Shown here: piece after piece, positions 8,611-17,494 of the stretch
Layout of the letters: every line of letters begins with the position of its first letter
Numbering within the stretch: the stretch's first letter is position 1
NCBI GenBank assembly: GCA_964483105.1
Contig: CAYZZU010000005.1
Coordinates: forward strand, 1 to 64,000
Direction: 5' to 3'
Source of the DNA: CAYZZU01 sp964483105
GTDB lineage: Bacteria; CG2-30-53-67
DNA: 64,000 nucleotides
Program-made: the position numbers and the translations under genes
The notes under the pieces: model-generated
Told to the model about the DNA's origin: nothing
What the model saw: only the letters and a program-made list of their open reading frames with translations
Database searches by the model: none

Positions 8611-9264
8611 ATGGCCGCGAAAGGGAAGGGAAAAGAGGCATACCCGGAAGATGAATTTCTGGAGACCCTGAAAACAGGGTACCGGTATGTGCAGGAAAAT
8701 ATCCGGTTTGTCTCCGTGATCGCCGGGGGGATTCTGGCCGGGGTCCTGATCATTCTCCTGGTTCTGTATCAAGTCAAAAGGAATCGGGTTCAGGAGAGTC
8801 TGGCCATGGACCGGGCGGTTGCCGCCTACCATGCCGGGAAAACCGAAAAGGCCCTCCCCGCCTTCCGGAAAATCTCCGAAAAGAAAGATCTTACCTCCGC
8901 AAGGGCTGAACTGTATCTGGGCAACCTCCTTTATGATCAGGGGAACTACAAGGAGGCGATTTCTCATTTTGAAAAGGCGCGAAAACTTGCGGGTAGCCGG
9001 CAGAATGAGTTGATTCCCGGTCTCGCCGTGCAAGGGATTGTCTATTCGGAGATTGCCTCGGGGAACCCGGACCGTGCGGAGCAAACCTTGAAATCCGTGA
9101 ATGGTCTTTTCGAGGATCTTTCTCTTCTGCTTCGGGGGAGAATCTGTGCCGAACGGGGAGAAACCCAGAAGGCCGTGACGTTCCTTAACCGGTTGATCTC
9201 CAACCATTCCGACTCTCCCTGGGTTGCTTCGGCGCAGAAGCTCAAGGATCGTCTGCAATCCTGA
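8611..9264 (+). CDS. YfgM-like membrane-anchored TPR protein
   Basis: A 217-residue protein with a short cytoplasmic N-terminus, a single membrane helix at about residues 31-53 (VSVIAGGILAGVLIILLVLY), and a periplasmic part of tetratricopeptide helices (AVAAYHAGKTEKALPAF, AELYLGNLLYDQGNYKEAISHF, ICAERGETQKAVTFLNRLI). This is the architecture of YfgM, which associates with SecYEG and periplasmic chaperones in E. coli. GGGAGGAGAA precedes the ATG. It sits between the PHP phosphatase and the Ppx/GppA gene. Confidence 0.75.
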   Translation: MAAKGKGKEAYPEDEFLETLKTGYRYVQENIRFVSVIAGGILAGVLIILLVLYQVKRNRVQESLAMDRAVAAYHAGKTEKALPAFRKISEKKDLTSARAELYLGNLLYDQGNYKEAISHFEKARKLAGSRQNELIPGLAVQGIVYSEIASGNPDRAEQTLKSVNGLFEDLSLLLRGRICAERGETQKAVTFLNRLISNHSDSPWVASAQKLKDRLQS

Positions 9265-9354
9265 TGGTTTTGTAAACAGTCCGTCCGGGAAAACTTCTTC
9301 GCGGGATTGTCCCGGGGGCTGGTTTGTGCGATTCTTTATTTTACGGACCGGGGT

Positions 9355-10293
9355 ATGCGGCGTGTCGCGGTTCTGGACCTGGGAACCAATACCTTCCGTC
9401 TTCTTCTCTGCGGAATCGATCAAGACGGCCGTCTGAAACGGTTTCTGGTGGATCGACGGATCGTCCGTATAGGAGAAGGGTTCATCGAATACGGGAATCT
9501 TTCGGAATCCTCTCTGCTGCGAGGCAGGAAAGCCTTGCAGGAGTTTGCCCGCCTCTGCGCACAAAACGGAGTCAAACAGGTTTCAGCCGTGGCCACCGGT
9601 GTTTTCCGGGAGGCATCCAACGCGACTGATGCCCTCCGGTTCCTTTGCTCCGCTTCCCACTTTCCGATCCGGGTGATTACGGGGACCGAAGAAGGGCGAT
9701 ACACGCTCCGTGGGATCCGGGAGGGCATGGATCTGTTTTCCAGTTCGGAGTACCTGGTCGTGGACATCGGGGGAGGAAGCACGGAGTTGATCCGGATCCT
9801 CCCGGATGGCTCCACCCGAGTCCGAAGTATCCCGATCGGGGCTGTGTACCTGAAAGATGCATACGGGGATAAGGGCCCGCTCACGTCCAGGGCGTTCGGT
9901 GGGATGGTACAGCGGGTCCGCTCTGTCCTGGCTGATTCGGCGGATCTTCTGGAAGGGAATGGCGCCTTGAATGCGATCGGAACGGGCGGTTCAATCACCA
10001 CTCTGTCCTGGTTGAATCTCGGGTTGGATCAGTACCGGCCAGAGGTGATTCACGATTCGGTTCTGACCCGGGGGAATATAGGACGGGTTCTCGCCATGGT
10101 ATCTTCCTCGAGCGTTCCTGAACTGATCGGCCGTTTTCACATCGAGTCGGGGAGGGCGGACTTGATCCCCTTCGGAGGGATCCTGGCCGCGGAGATCCTT
10201 CGGTGTCTGCCGGAAGAATCAATCCGGGTCAGTGATTACGGACTTCTGGAGGGAGTCGCCCTGGAAGTGCTCCGGTCTCCGTCTCCACCTTGA
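9355..10293 (+). CDS. Ppx/GppA family phosphatase
   Basis: A 312-residue single-domain exopolyphosphatase / guanosine pentaphosphate phosphatase relative of the ASKHA fold. It begins RRVAVLDLGTNTFRLLLCG (phosphate-1 loop) and has EEGRYTLRGI, VVDIGGGSTELI (phosphate-2) and IGTGGSITTLSW (adenosine-type motif). It lacks the C-terminal HD-like domain of the long E. coli Ppx. The enzyme would hydrolyse polyphosphate or pppGpp; which one cannot be told. I chose ATG 9355 because the family starts there; upstream codons add a non-family leader. Confidence 0.88.
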   Translation: MRRVAVLDLGTNTFRLLLCGIDQDGRLKRFLVDRRIVRIGEGFIEYGNLSESSLLRGRKALQEFARLCAQNGVKQVSAVATGVFREASNATDALRFLCSASHFPIRVITGTEEGRYTLRGIREGMDLFSSSEYLVVDIGGGSTELIRILPDGSTRVRSIPIGAVYLKDAYGDKGPLTSRAFGGMVQRVRSVLADSADLLEGNGALNAIGTGGSITTLSWLNLGLDQYRPEVIHDSVLTRGNIGRVLAMVSSSSVPELIGRFHIESGRADLIPFGGILAAEILRCLPEESIRVSDYGLLEGVALEVLRSPSPP

Positions 10294-10324
10294 AAAAACG
10301 GTTTGAATGGTTTCAGGGACAGGA

Positions 10325-11014
10325 TCAGTCGTCAAAGACCTTTCCGTTCATCAGCCGAATACTCCGGTCGCTTCCGGCAGCCAGTTTCTCGTTGTGTGTG
10401 ACCAGTACGAAGGTAAGCTTTCTTTCCTGGTTCAGCTTGCGGAGCAGGTCATGCACGGCTTCTCCTGTTTTCGTATCCAGGTTACCGGTGGGTTCGTCCG
10501 CGAAGAGGATCCGAGGGTTCATGCAAAGTGCGCGGGCGATGGCGACACGCTGTTGTTCACCACCGGAAAGTTCGCCCGGTTTGTGATGAATCCGGTCGGA
10601 AAGTCCCACGTCGTTTAAAATTTCTTTCCCACGATCCAGACTGTTTCGACGGGACCGGCCGGCGATCAAAAGCGGCATGATGACGTTTTCCAGCGCCGAG
10701 AATTCGGGGAGTAAATGGTGGAACTGGAATATGAAGCCGATGAAGCGGTTTCTGAACCCGGCCAGCGTATTGTCATCCATCGAGAACACATCTTTCCCTT
10801 CGTAGAGTACCTTGCCTTGCGTCGGGTGTTCCAGCGTTCCAAGGATATGAAGGAAAGTGCTCTTTCCGACCCCCGACGCGCCGCAGATGGTCAGCATTTC
10901 TCCGGCATGAATTGCGAAGTCGATTCCCTTGAGAACCTCAAGGGTTTTGCTGCCGATCTGAAAGGATTTTCTGAGACCCTGAACCTGGATCAGGGGTATT
11001 GAGTTGGCATTCAT
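10325..11014 (-). CDS. lolD: ABC transporter ATPase, LolD/MacB type
   Basis: A 229-residue ATPase with Walker A GASGVGKST, Q-loop FQFHHLLPEFSALENV, signature LSGGEQQRVAIARAL, Walker B ILFADEPTGNLD and switch His in VTHNEKLA. The FQFHHLLPEF form is characteristic of LolD, which powers release of lipoproteins from the inner membrane with LolC/E. No permease gene adjoins it: the upstream gene on this strand is the sugar-kinase-like gene and the neighbour on the other side is convergent. The permease is presumably elsewhere, or this ATPase serves another MacB-type exporter. The ATG is preceded by GGAGG. Confidence 0.82.
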   Translation of the reverse strand: MNANSIPLIQVQGLRKSFQIGSKTLEVLKGIDFAIHAGEMLTICGASGVGKSTFLHILGTLEHPTQGKVLYEGKDVFSMDDNTLAGFRNRFIGFIFQFHHLLPEFSALENVIMPLLIAGRSRRNSLDRGKEILNDVGLSDRIHHKPGELSGGEQQRVAIARALCMNPRILFADEPTGNLDTKTGEAVHDLLRKLNQERKLTFVLVTHNEKLAAGSDRSIRLMNGKVFDD

Positions 11015-11071
11015 GGTTCCTCCAAATCACAGTTCTTTATCACAGGAGGCATCGGTAAGTAAAGACCCAAA

Positions 11072-12100
11072 TCACAAGATTTCGGGAAGGAAATGTCCCA
11101 GGGAGGACCGAAGGTTTTTCAGCTCAGGATATTGGGTCAGGTTGTCACGAACATAGTTGAAGGTGTTCGAAAGGTATGCGAGGTAGCGGTTGTTTCCCTT
11201 GACCGAGGCCATATAGCCAAAGGTCCCCGCGGCCTTCAGGTTTCGCTGGATCGACATGAAGTCAAAAGTTTTTCTGAAACGACCGGCGTCCGTTCGTGTT
11301 CCTTCGATCCTGTCCCGTTCAGTGAGATAAAAATCGATCAGTTCTTCGACCTGGGGTTCGGAGAGTACTACGTAGGCGTCTCTCAGGAGTGAGCAGAGGT
11401 CATACTGCAGCGGTCCGAGTCTTGCGTCCTGGAAGTCCACGATGCCGATCTTTCCTTTTTGCACCAGAAGGTTCCGACTGTGATAGTCCCTGTGGGTGAA
11501 ATATCGGGGTTCCGCCGCGAGAAGGCGGCATAGTTTCAGGAATTCTTTCCGTGTTTCCGCGCGTTCCTTGCTGTCTATTTTCCTGCCCAGATACCCGGTT
11601 ACGGTGTGTTCAAGGAAAAAGTCCAGCTCCCACATCAGTTTTTCCGCGCCGAAACAATGCTGAAAGGCCAGACAGTGTGAAGGTCCTTTTCGTGTTCCTG
11701 CAATCTGCAGGGTCAGAAGTTCCCGGAGAGCCTTTCTGTAGAGTCCACAGGATGCCTGAGTACCGTGTTTCCCGACATACTCAGCCAGGGTCATCCCGCC
11801 TAAGTCCTCAACAATCAGGATTCCTCTTTTGAGATCAAAATGATAAAGCTTCGGAACGGATACCTTGCAACGGGTCAGGTGGTACAGGATGTTGATAAAC
11901 GGGAAATCTTCAGGATTCTCAGGCGCCGGAACAGAAGGATTGAGAAGCATCACCACACGTGAATTTCCCTCCGGAAGAAGAATCCGGTAGAATCGTCTGT
12001 CCGAGGCGTCGCCGATGAGAGGAATCACTTCGATCGCATCCGGTGAAACAGATTCAGCTTTCGAAACAAAATTCCGTATGGTTTTGAGGGTTGACTTCAT
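11072..12100 (-). CDS. Aminoglycoside-phosphotransferase-fold kinase, AmgK-like
   Basis: A 342-residue cytoplasmic kinase of the APH/choline-kinase fold. The nucleotide-binding part has GDASDRRFYRI near residue 30, a hinge-type LIVEDLGGMTLAEYV near 97, the catalytic HRDYHSRNLLV near 203, and metal-binding IVDFQDARLGPLQYDL near 220. GDASxRR...F and DFQDAxxGP are typical of AmgK-type anomeric sugar kinases (N-acetylmuramate/N-acetylglucosamine recycling). AmgK usually neighbours murU, which is absent here, so substrate is uncertain. It precedes lolD on the same strand by 57 bases. Confidence 0.78.
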   Translation of the reverse strand: MKSTLKTIRNFVSKAESVSPDAIEVIPLIGDASDRRFYRILLPEGNSRVVMLLNPSVPAPENPEDFPFINILYHLTRCKVSVPKLYHFDLKRGILIVEDLGGMTLAEYVGKHGTQASCGLYRKALRELLTLQIAGTRKGPSHCLAFQHCFGAEKLMWELDFFLEHTVTGYLGRKIDSKERAETRKEFLKLCRLLAAEPRYFTHRDYHSRNLLVQKGKIGIVDFQDARLGPLQYDLCSLLRDAYVVLSEPQVEELIDFYLTERDRIEGTRTDAGRFRKTFDFMSIQRNLKAAGTFGYMASVKGNNRYLAYLSNTFNYVRDNLTQYPELKNLRSSLGHFLPEIL

Positions 12101-12191
12101 GGAGGATGCCTGCTATAAATAGACGAATAAATTTTAACAGTAAGTCATCTTACTGTCGAACAAACCATTCTCGGTTGGAGTGGAAAAAAAA

Positions 12192-12239
12192 TTCACATAA
12201 TTGGGAAAATATTTCACAAAAAGTGAAAAAATTTTCACA
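12192..12239. promoter_or_regulatory. Three TTCACA repeats, 21-bp phased (candidate enhancer)
   Basis: TTCACA occurs at 12192, 12213 and 12234, exactly 21 bp (two helical turns) apart. GTGAAA at 12223 makes two overlapping palindromes: TTTCAC-N5-GTGAAA (12212-12228) and GTGAAAA-N2-TTTTCAC (12223-12238). The array lies about 100-145 bp upstream of a sigma-54 promoter, the usual place for an enhancer-binding protein. Confidence 0.65.
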
Positions 12240-12334
12240 TTCTGCACGTTATCATAGAGAGGGTGTTCTTGGCAAGGGTTCGTCAACCTCTTATAAAGTC
12301 GGAAGAAAATATCCAATTCGGAAATCAGTGGAAT

Positions 12335-12352
12335 CTGGCACGCTTCCTGCTA
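12335..12352 (+). promoter_or_regulatory. Sigma-54 promoter
   Basis: CTGGCACGCTTCCTGCTA has GG at 12337-12338 and GC at 12349-12350, the exact GG-N10-GC spacing. The -24 element TGGCACG is consensus; the -12 element is CTGC rather than TTGC. It lies about 50 bases before the gene at 12405. Confidence 0.8.
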
Positions 12353-12404
12353 TAACTTTGTTTTACTTTGATGATAAAAAAATGAGTTAGAGAGAGGAAT
12401 GACC

Positions 12405-13058
12405 ATGATATTTGATGGATTGCCATTTTTCAGTGGGAAAACAAAAGAAAACGAGCTAAAACAACGAAACACTAAGAACGCAAAAACACCAAATTCGTTT
12501 TTGAAGGCATCCGATGATTTGCGGAAAACGGCTCGCCAGCTTGAACAGGCGACCAAAAAACTGCATGCCTCGCTTCTTGCCCGGCAAGAGGCCATGAAGA
12601 AACTGGCCCGGATCAACAGTTCCCTGCAGAACAGAAAACCAGTACAGAGCCTACCGGTTGGAACGGTGAGGGGTGTGGTTCAAGGGAGGGGTGGGACAGA
12701 ACGCCCCTCAGTGAAACATGTTACGGAGGCCCAACTCTACGAGATCTATCGTGAGGCGTGCCTGAATCTGATCGATACAGACAGAACCTATTACTTCAAA
12801 TTAAGAGATCACTCCGTGTTTCTCAGCGCTATGTACAAGCGACATATGGGGAATCTGCGCTATTATGATCAGGAGTTTCGGAAACTGAGAGAAAGTGATC
12901 GGAAGCGGTACCGGTTTTCGGAGATTGAAGCGTTCGTGGCCAATCAGGTGATCCTCACGGTCAATCAGATTGGGAGAGAAAAGTTCATCAAAGATGGGCA
13001 CCAGTCTCTGTACAGTAAGCTTTGCGATACTCTTCAAACCTCAAGTCCTTCCGTTTAA
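12405..13058 (+). CDS. Hypothetical protein under sigma-54 control
   Basis: I do not recognise this 217-residue protein. It has no signal peptide or membrane segment. Residues about 15-90 are rich in Lys, Gln and Ala, with a probable coiled coil (ASDDLRKTARQLEQATKKLH), followed by a Gly/Arg/Val-rich linker. The C-terminal half (about 105-200) is an acidic/basic helical domain with YEIYREACLNLID and FVANQVILTVNQIG. The start was set at ATG 12405, seven bases after GAGAGG; ATG 12399 is too close to it. It is monocistronic, with its own sigma-54 promoter, phased upstream repeats and a terminator-like hairpin, which implies tight, signal-dependent expression. Confidence 0.7.
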   Translation: MIFDGLPFFSGKTKENELKQRNTKNAKTPNSFLKASDDLRKTARQLEQATKKLHASLLARQEAMKKLARINSSLQNRKPVQSLPVGTVRGVVQGRGGTERPSVKHVTEAQLYEIYREACLNLIDTDRTYYFKLRDHSVFLSAMYKRHMGNLRYYDQEFRKLRESDRKRYRFSEIEAFVANQVILTVNQIGREKFIKDGHQSLYSKLCDTLQTSSPSV

Positions 13059-13090
13059 ATATCTTGCCTTTCGACGTGCCGGACACGTCA

Positions 13091-13129
13091 ACCGGAGGAG
13101 GACACGCACCTCCTCCGGTGTCACTTTCT
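13091..13129 (+). terminator. Terminator-like hairpin
   Basis: ACCGGAGGAGG and CCTCCTCCGGT form a perfect 11-bp stem with a 7-base loop (13091-13119), followed by the T-rich GTCACTTTCTT. It lies 32 bases after the orphan gene and before the next promoter. Confidence 0.65.
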
Positions 13130-13141
13130 TGCCGGGAATAA

Positions 13142-13170
13142 TTGACGCGTAAATTTCCTGCTGTTATACT
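13142..13170 (+). promoter_or_regulatory. Sigma-70-type promoter for PhnD-like/hybrid kinase pair
   Basis: TTGACG, a 17-base spacer and TATACT. It is the best hexamer pair between the terminator-like hairpin and the gene at 13344, and it predicts a leader of about 165 bases. Confidence 0.6.
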
Positions 13171-13343
13171 TCCCGCAACTCGGATTGTTTTTGAGCTCCA
13201 CTATTTTTTGTAAATTCTGTATGTTGGATGACATCTTTAAAAAAACACCTTAACTTTGTCTTCTATCCACGGTGATCTATTCGGCCTGTTTGGCAGGGTA
13301 AGAAAGAACTCTTAACGGCATTCTTCGATTCGGAGGATCAGCG

Positions 13344-14210
13344 GTGCGGATTGTGAAAAAGGTTCTTTTGTTATCCCTGCTGATCCAGTTAATCGGAGTC
13401 CCGGGGTATTCCGAACCGGTCATTCATAAGCCGTCGTCGGTGCGGAAGGCTCCGATCCGGCTGGGACTTTTACCGTATCTCAGTCTGAAAGCCTTGATGC
13501 GGACTTATCATCCTCTGGTGAATTTTCTGGAAGATCGCTTGAAGCGGCATGTGATCGTTGTAACCGCCCGGAATTTTGAAACTTATATCCGCCGTACCGC
13601 GGAATACCGTTATGATATCTGCCTGACCGCTCCGCATTTTGCGGCCCTTGCCGAACAACGGTTTCATTACAGGCGACTCGCGCGTTATGCCCGTGAGCTG
13701 GACGGTGTCATCGTGGTGAGAAAGGATTCGCCATACCGGCGGATTGAGGACCTGCGCGGCAGGGTCTTTGCGACACCGGACCGTCTGGCCATCATCACCA
13801 TACTGGGAGAATCGGTTCTGAAGGCGCATCATCTCGTTCCGCATCGGGATATTACGGTCAGGTATACTCCGTCTCACAATAATGCGTTGATTTCCGTGGC
13901 GGAGGGAACCGCCGACGCCGCGATCTCTGAGGCGGCGACCTATGACAAAATCGGGATCAGAACCAAGGAGAAACTACGGATTCTGTCCAGGACACGGAAG
14001 ATTCCTCATGTCATGTTCATGGCCGGTCCGGGACTGAGCAACCAGGACTATCGGTTACTGAAAAAGGCCCTGCTCGACTATTCCGCGGAAGGCGCGGGGA
14101 GGTCTTTCTTCCGGGAAACGGGGTATGGTGACATGATCCCGATTTCGGATCAGGACATGGAGCGCCTGGCTCCGCTTCTTCCCCTGCTGGAAGAAAGGAT
14201 TCGGAGATGA
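13344..14210 (+). CDS. PhnD-like periplasmic binding protein
   Basis: A 288-residue exported protein with a signal peptide (MRIVKKVLLLSLLIQLIGVPGYS) and a type-2 periplasmic-binding fold of the phosphate/phosphonate (PhnD) family. Typical stretches are RLGLLPYLS, YHPLVNFLEDRL, YDICLTAPHFAALAE, VVRKDSPYRRIEDLRGRVFATPD and GTADAAISEAAT. It starts at GTG 13344 with GGAGG eight bases upstream. Its stop overlaps the start of the hybrid kinase (ATGA), and no ABC permease or ATPase is nearby. I infer that it is the ligand-binding half of a sensory system rather than a transporter subunit; the ligand is unknown. Confidence 0.85.
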   Translation: MRIVKKVLLLSLLIQLIGVPGYSEPVIHKPSSVRKAPIRLGLLPYLSLKALMRTYHPLVNFLEDRLKRHVIVVTARNFETYIRRTAEYRYDICLTAPHFAALAEQRFHYRRLARYARELDGVIVVRKDSPYRRIEDLRGRVFATPDRLAIITILGESVLKAHHLVPHRDITVRYTPSHNNALISVAEGTADAAISEAATYDKIGIRTKEKLRILSRTRKIPHVMFMAGPGLSNQDYRLLKKALLDYSAEGAGRSFFRETGYGDMIPISDQDMERLAPLLPLLEERIRR

Positions 14211-17200
14211 TGAAGCTTCCGTACGGACATCGATCCCTTCGTTTCAAGCTGGTGCTGGGCAGCATCCTGGTGGAAGGGATCATGCTCTCCTTCATGGTAT
14301 GGAACAGTGTCCGCCTGACCCAGACCTTCCTGGTACGTCAGACGGAGTTCAGAATACATGAACTTCGCCCCTTGTTGAATGCCAGCCTGGCGGGTCCGCT
14401 CCTTCAAGAGGACCTTGCCACGCTCCATGAAATCCTGGAGCAGGTGGTAGACAAAGAAGGGCTTCGATATCTGCGTGTGCAGGATGCCACGGGTCGTGAG
14501 TTGATCCGGGTGGGTGAAAGGAGCCATGAAGAGAATGACCCGTCCGAAACGGATCTCTCCTCCCATCTTGGGAGGTCCGACCCGAGAGTCCCCCATCTGA
14601 TGAGGATGCCGATCCGACTGGCCGGGCGGGTGGTCGGCATGCTGGATATGGAGATGGATACGCGTTTCCTTCTGCACGCCCTCGGATCCATGCATCGTCA
14701 AGGGGTGGGGATCGCCGTTTCCGAAATCCTGCTCTCCATCCTGGTGCTGGGACTCCTGGGGGGTGCCCTGACCCGCCACCTGGTCTTCCTGACCCGGGCC
14801 ACGCGAAGGATGGCCGCGGGGGATCTCTCCGTGCGCGTTCCGGTTCTGACGAAGGACGAGATCGGAGATACGGCGTTGGCCTTTAATCAGATGGCCGAGA
14901 AAGTCTCCAGACATCAGCAACGGCTCCAGGAGCAGAGTGAACAGATCCGCCTGCTGATGGATTCCACCGCAGAGGCGATCTATGGCTTCGACCTCACCGG
15001 GAATTGCACGTTGGTTAACGCGGCGTGTGCGCGGATTTTAGGCTATAACGATCCTTCGGAAATCATCGGAAAGAATATGCATGAGCTGATCCACTATGCG
15101 TATCCCGACGGAAGAGACTTCCCGAGGAGAGAGTGCAGGATCTACCAGGCCTTCCACAAGGGGGAAAAGGTCCATGTCGAGGACGATCTCTTCTTCCGGA
15201 AGGGCGGAAGTGCGTTCCACGTGGAGTACTGGTGTTATCCGATGTATCGAAAGGGTCGGCTTACGGGGTGTGTCGTCACCTTTCTGGACCGGACCGAAAA
15301 GAGACGCTACGACGAGGCACTTCGAAGAGTGAACAGGGCGCTTACGGTGTTGAGCGAATGCAATCAGGCGGTCGTTCACGCCGAGGAAGAGGCCGCGTTA
15401 CTGAAGATGGTCTGTGAAATCATTGTGGATGTCGGAGGTTATGCCTGTGCCTGCGTGGGGTTCCCCGATCCGGATCGGGATGAAACGATCCGCCCGGTGG
15501 CCCGGGCCGGATTCCACAAAAATGAGCTTGAAGAGATCCGGAGGGCATGGGCGGATTCGAAAGAGTGGGACGACCCGGCGGGGAAAGTGCTCCGTGACGG
15601 GGAGCCCTTTGTCTGCCTTGACATAGAGAAGGATCCTCGTATGATGCCTTTGCGGCCTGTGGTGGAGCAACGGGGGGTTCGGGCCTGCATCTCGCTCCCC
15701 CTCAAAACGAACGGCCGGGTTCTTGGGGTCTTGAGTCTCTATGCGTTGGAGAAGAACGCCTTCGACGCCAACGAAATTCACCTGTTGTCCGAGCTGGCAT
15801 CGGACCTGGCCTTCGGGATCCTGACACTCCGTACGCGGCTGGAGCATCAGCGGGCGGAACAGGCGCTCCGCGTGGAGCAGGAGCGCGCTCAGAAATACCT
15901 CGATGTCGCAGGCGTTATGCTCATGGCCCTGGATCGGGAGGGGAAGGTAACCCTCATCAATCAGAGGGGCGCCGAAATCATGGGGTATGCGGAGAGTGAG
16001 TTGATCGGGAAAAACTGGTTCGATTTCGCCGTTCCGGAACGGATGAGACAAGATGCGGAAGGAACATTATCGAGGCTTCTTTCAGGAGAAGATGAACCGG
16101 GCCGGTATTATGAAAACCTGATTGTCACCCGGAGCGGAGCGGAACGCAGGGTCGCCTGGCGGAATACCGTGATCCGGGATGACCGGGGGACGATCACGGG
16201 GGTCTTGAGCTCCGGAGAGGATATCACCGATCGGAAGGCGCTGGAGGAACAGTTCCTCCAGTCCCAGAAAATGGAGGCCATCGGAAGACTGGCGGGAGGG
16301 ATCGCCCACGACATGAACAATCTCCTGACCGCCGTGATCGGCAACGCCGATCTTTTCCTGTCCGACCGTCAGCCGGGAGACGCGGGATACGAAGAGATCA
16401 AGACAATCCGGGAAACGGGGGACCGCGCTTCCCAACTGGTCCGTCAACTCCTGGCTTTCAGCCGTAAACAGGTCCTGCAACCGTTGAATCTGAACATCAA
16501 CGAGACGCTCAACAAAATGGGCAGGATGTTTCCCCGACTTCTGGGAGAGGACATACGCTGCCGGCTGGTTCTGGAACAGGATCTCAAACAGGTCCTGGTT
16601 GATCCGGTGCAGATCGAACAGATCCTTCTCAATCTGATGGTCAATGCCCGGGAGGCAATGCCGGGCGGCGGAGAACTGGTGATCCATACCAGGAACGTTT
16701 CCCTGGACCCGGAGTATTGTACTCTGCATGTGGATGTACTGCCGGGAGAGTATGTGCTGCTCTCTGTATCCGACACCGGTGGGGGAGTTCCGGAGGATAT
16801 CCAGGCCCGGATTTTCGAGCCTTTCTTCACCACCAAGGAGCACGGAACGGGCCTGGGCCTTTCCACGACATACGGGATCGTCCGGCAGCTCGGTGGGCAT
16901 CTTGAGTTGGACAGTGAGGAGGGAGCCGGTGCGACCTTCAAGATTTATCTTCCCGCCCTGGAGGGGAAGCCGGAGAGTCCTTCATCTCCTTCCCGAAACG
17001 GACAGGAAAGGCTGACCGGGGGGGAAGAAACCATCCTGGTCGTTGAGGATGAGAAAACCATCCGGCATCTTGCCCTTCACCTCCTTGGGAGACTCGGCTA
17101 CACCGTGCTTTCCGCCGCCAGTGGTGAAGAGGCCCTGCAGACCGCTCAAGGCTACCCTGGGACCATCGATCTCCTGATCACCGATATCATCCTGCCTGGG

Positions 17201-17389
17201 AAAACCGGTTTTGATACCGCCCGGGAGTTGCGGGAGAGATTGCCCGGCCTGAAGGTCCTCTATATCTCCGGATACACCGATAATCGTCTCGATCCGGAGA
17301 AACTTCGGGAGGAAAGAACCGGTTTTCTGGGGAAACCTTTCACCCTGTTCCAGATTTCCGATTCGATTCGGAAACTCCTGGATCGTTGA
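14207..17389 (+). CDS. Hybrid sensor histidine kinase with PAS, GAF and receiver domains
   Basis: A 1060-residue kinase. In order: membrane helix near 10-32; periplasmic sensor; second helix near 165-190; HAMP (DLSVRVPVLTKDEIGDTALAFN); PAS about 245-365; GAF about 380-545; second PAS about 560-680; HisKA with GGIAHDMNNLLTAV (phospho-His); HATPase with DTGGGVP, FFTTKEHGTGLGLS; and a C-terminal receiver (ILVVEDEKT, acceptor Asp in LITDIILPG, Lys in FLGKPF). The small periplasmic part suits contact with a binding protein, and the gene overlaps the PhnD-like gene by 4 bp. No output regulator is adjacent, so phosphate probably passes to a remote partner. Confidence 0.92.
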   Translation: MMKLPYGHRSLRFKLVLGSILVEGIMLSFMVWNSVRLTQTFLVRQTEFRIHELRPLLNASLAGPLLQEDLATLHEILEQVVDKEGLRYLRVQDATGRELIRVGERSHEENDPSETDLSSHLGRSDPRVPHLMRMPIRLAGRVVGMLDMEMDTRFLLHALGSMHRQGVGIAVSEILLSILVLGLLGGALTRHLVFLTRATRRMAAGDLSVRVPVLTKDEIGDTALAFNQMAEKVSRHQQRLQEQSEQIRLLMDSTAEAIYGFDLTGNCTLVNAACARILGYNDPSEIIGKNMHELIHYAYPDGRDFPRRECRIYQAFHKGEKVHVEDDLFFRKGGSAFHVEYWCYPMYRKGRLTGCVVTFLDRTEKRRYDEALRRVNRALTVLSECNQAVVHAEEEAALLKMVCEIIVDVGGYACACVGFPDPDRDETIRPVARAGFHKNELEEIRRAWADSKEWDDPAGKVLRDGEPFVCLDIEKDPRMMPLRPVVEQRGVRACISLPLKTNGRVLGVLSLYALEKNAFDANEIHLLSELASDLAFGILTLRTRLEHQRAEQALRVEQERAQKYLDVAGVMLMALDREGKVTLINQRGAEIMGYAESELIGKNWFDFAVPERMRQDAEGTLSRLLSGEDEPGRYYENLIVTRSGAERRVAWRNTVIRDDRGTITGVLSSGEDITDRKALEEQFLQSQKMEAIGRLAGGIAHDMNNLLTAVIGNADLFLSDRQPGDAGYEEIKTIRETGDRASQLVRQLLAFSRKQVLQPLNLNINETLNKMGRMFPRLLGEDIRCRLVLEQDLKQVLVDPVQIEQILLNLMVNAREAMPGGGELVIHTRNVSLDPEYCTLHVDVLPGEYVLLSVSDTGGGVPEDIQARIFEPFFTTKEHGTGLGLSTTYGIVRQLGGHLELDSEEGAGATFKIYLPALEGKPESPSSPSRNGQERLTGGEETILVVEDEKTIRHLALHLLGRLGYTVLSAASGEEALQTAQGYPGTIDLLITDIILPGKTGFDTARELRERLPGLKVLYISGYTDNRLDPEKLREERTGFLGKPFTLFQISDSIRKLLDR

Positions 17390-17494
17390 TCCGCTTTGAA
17401 ATGTTTTGACACTCCTCCCGGATTTCATTATGATTCGTTTTCGGGGTCGGGGTGGCCTGTTTCCCGACACAGGGGGAGGATATCTTCAGATACT

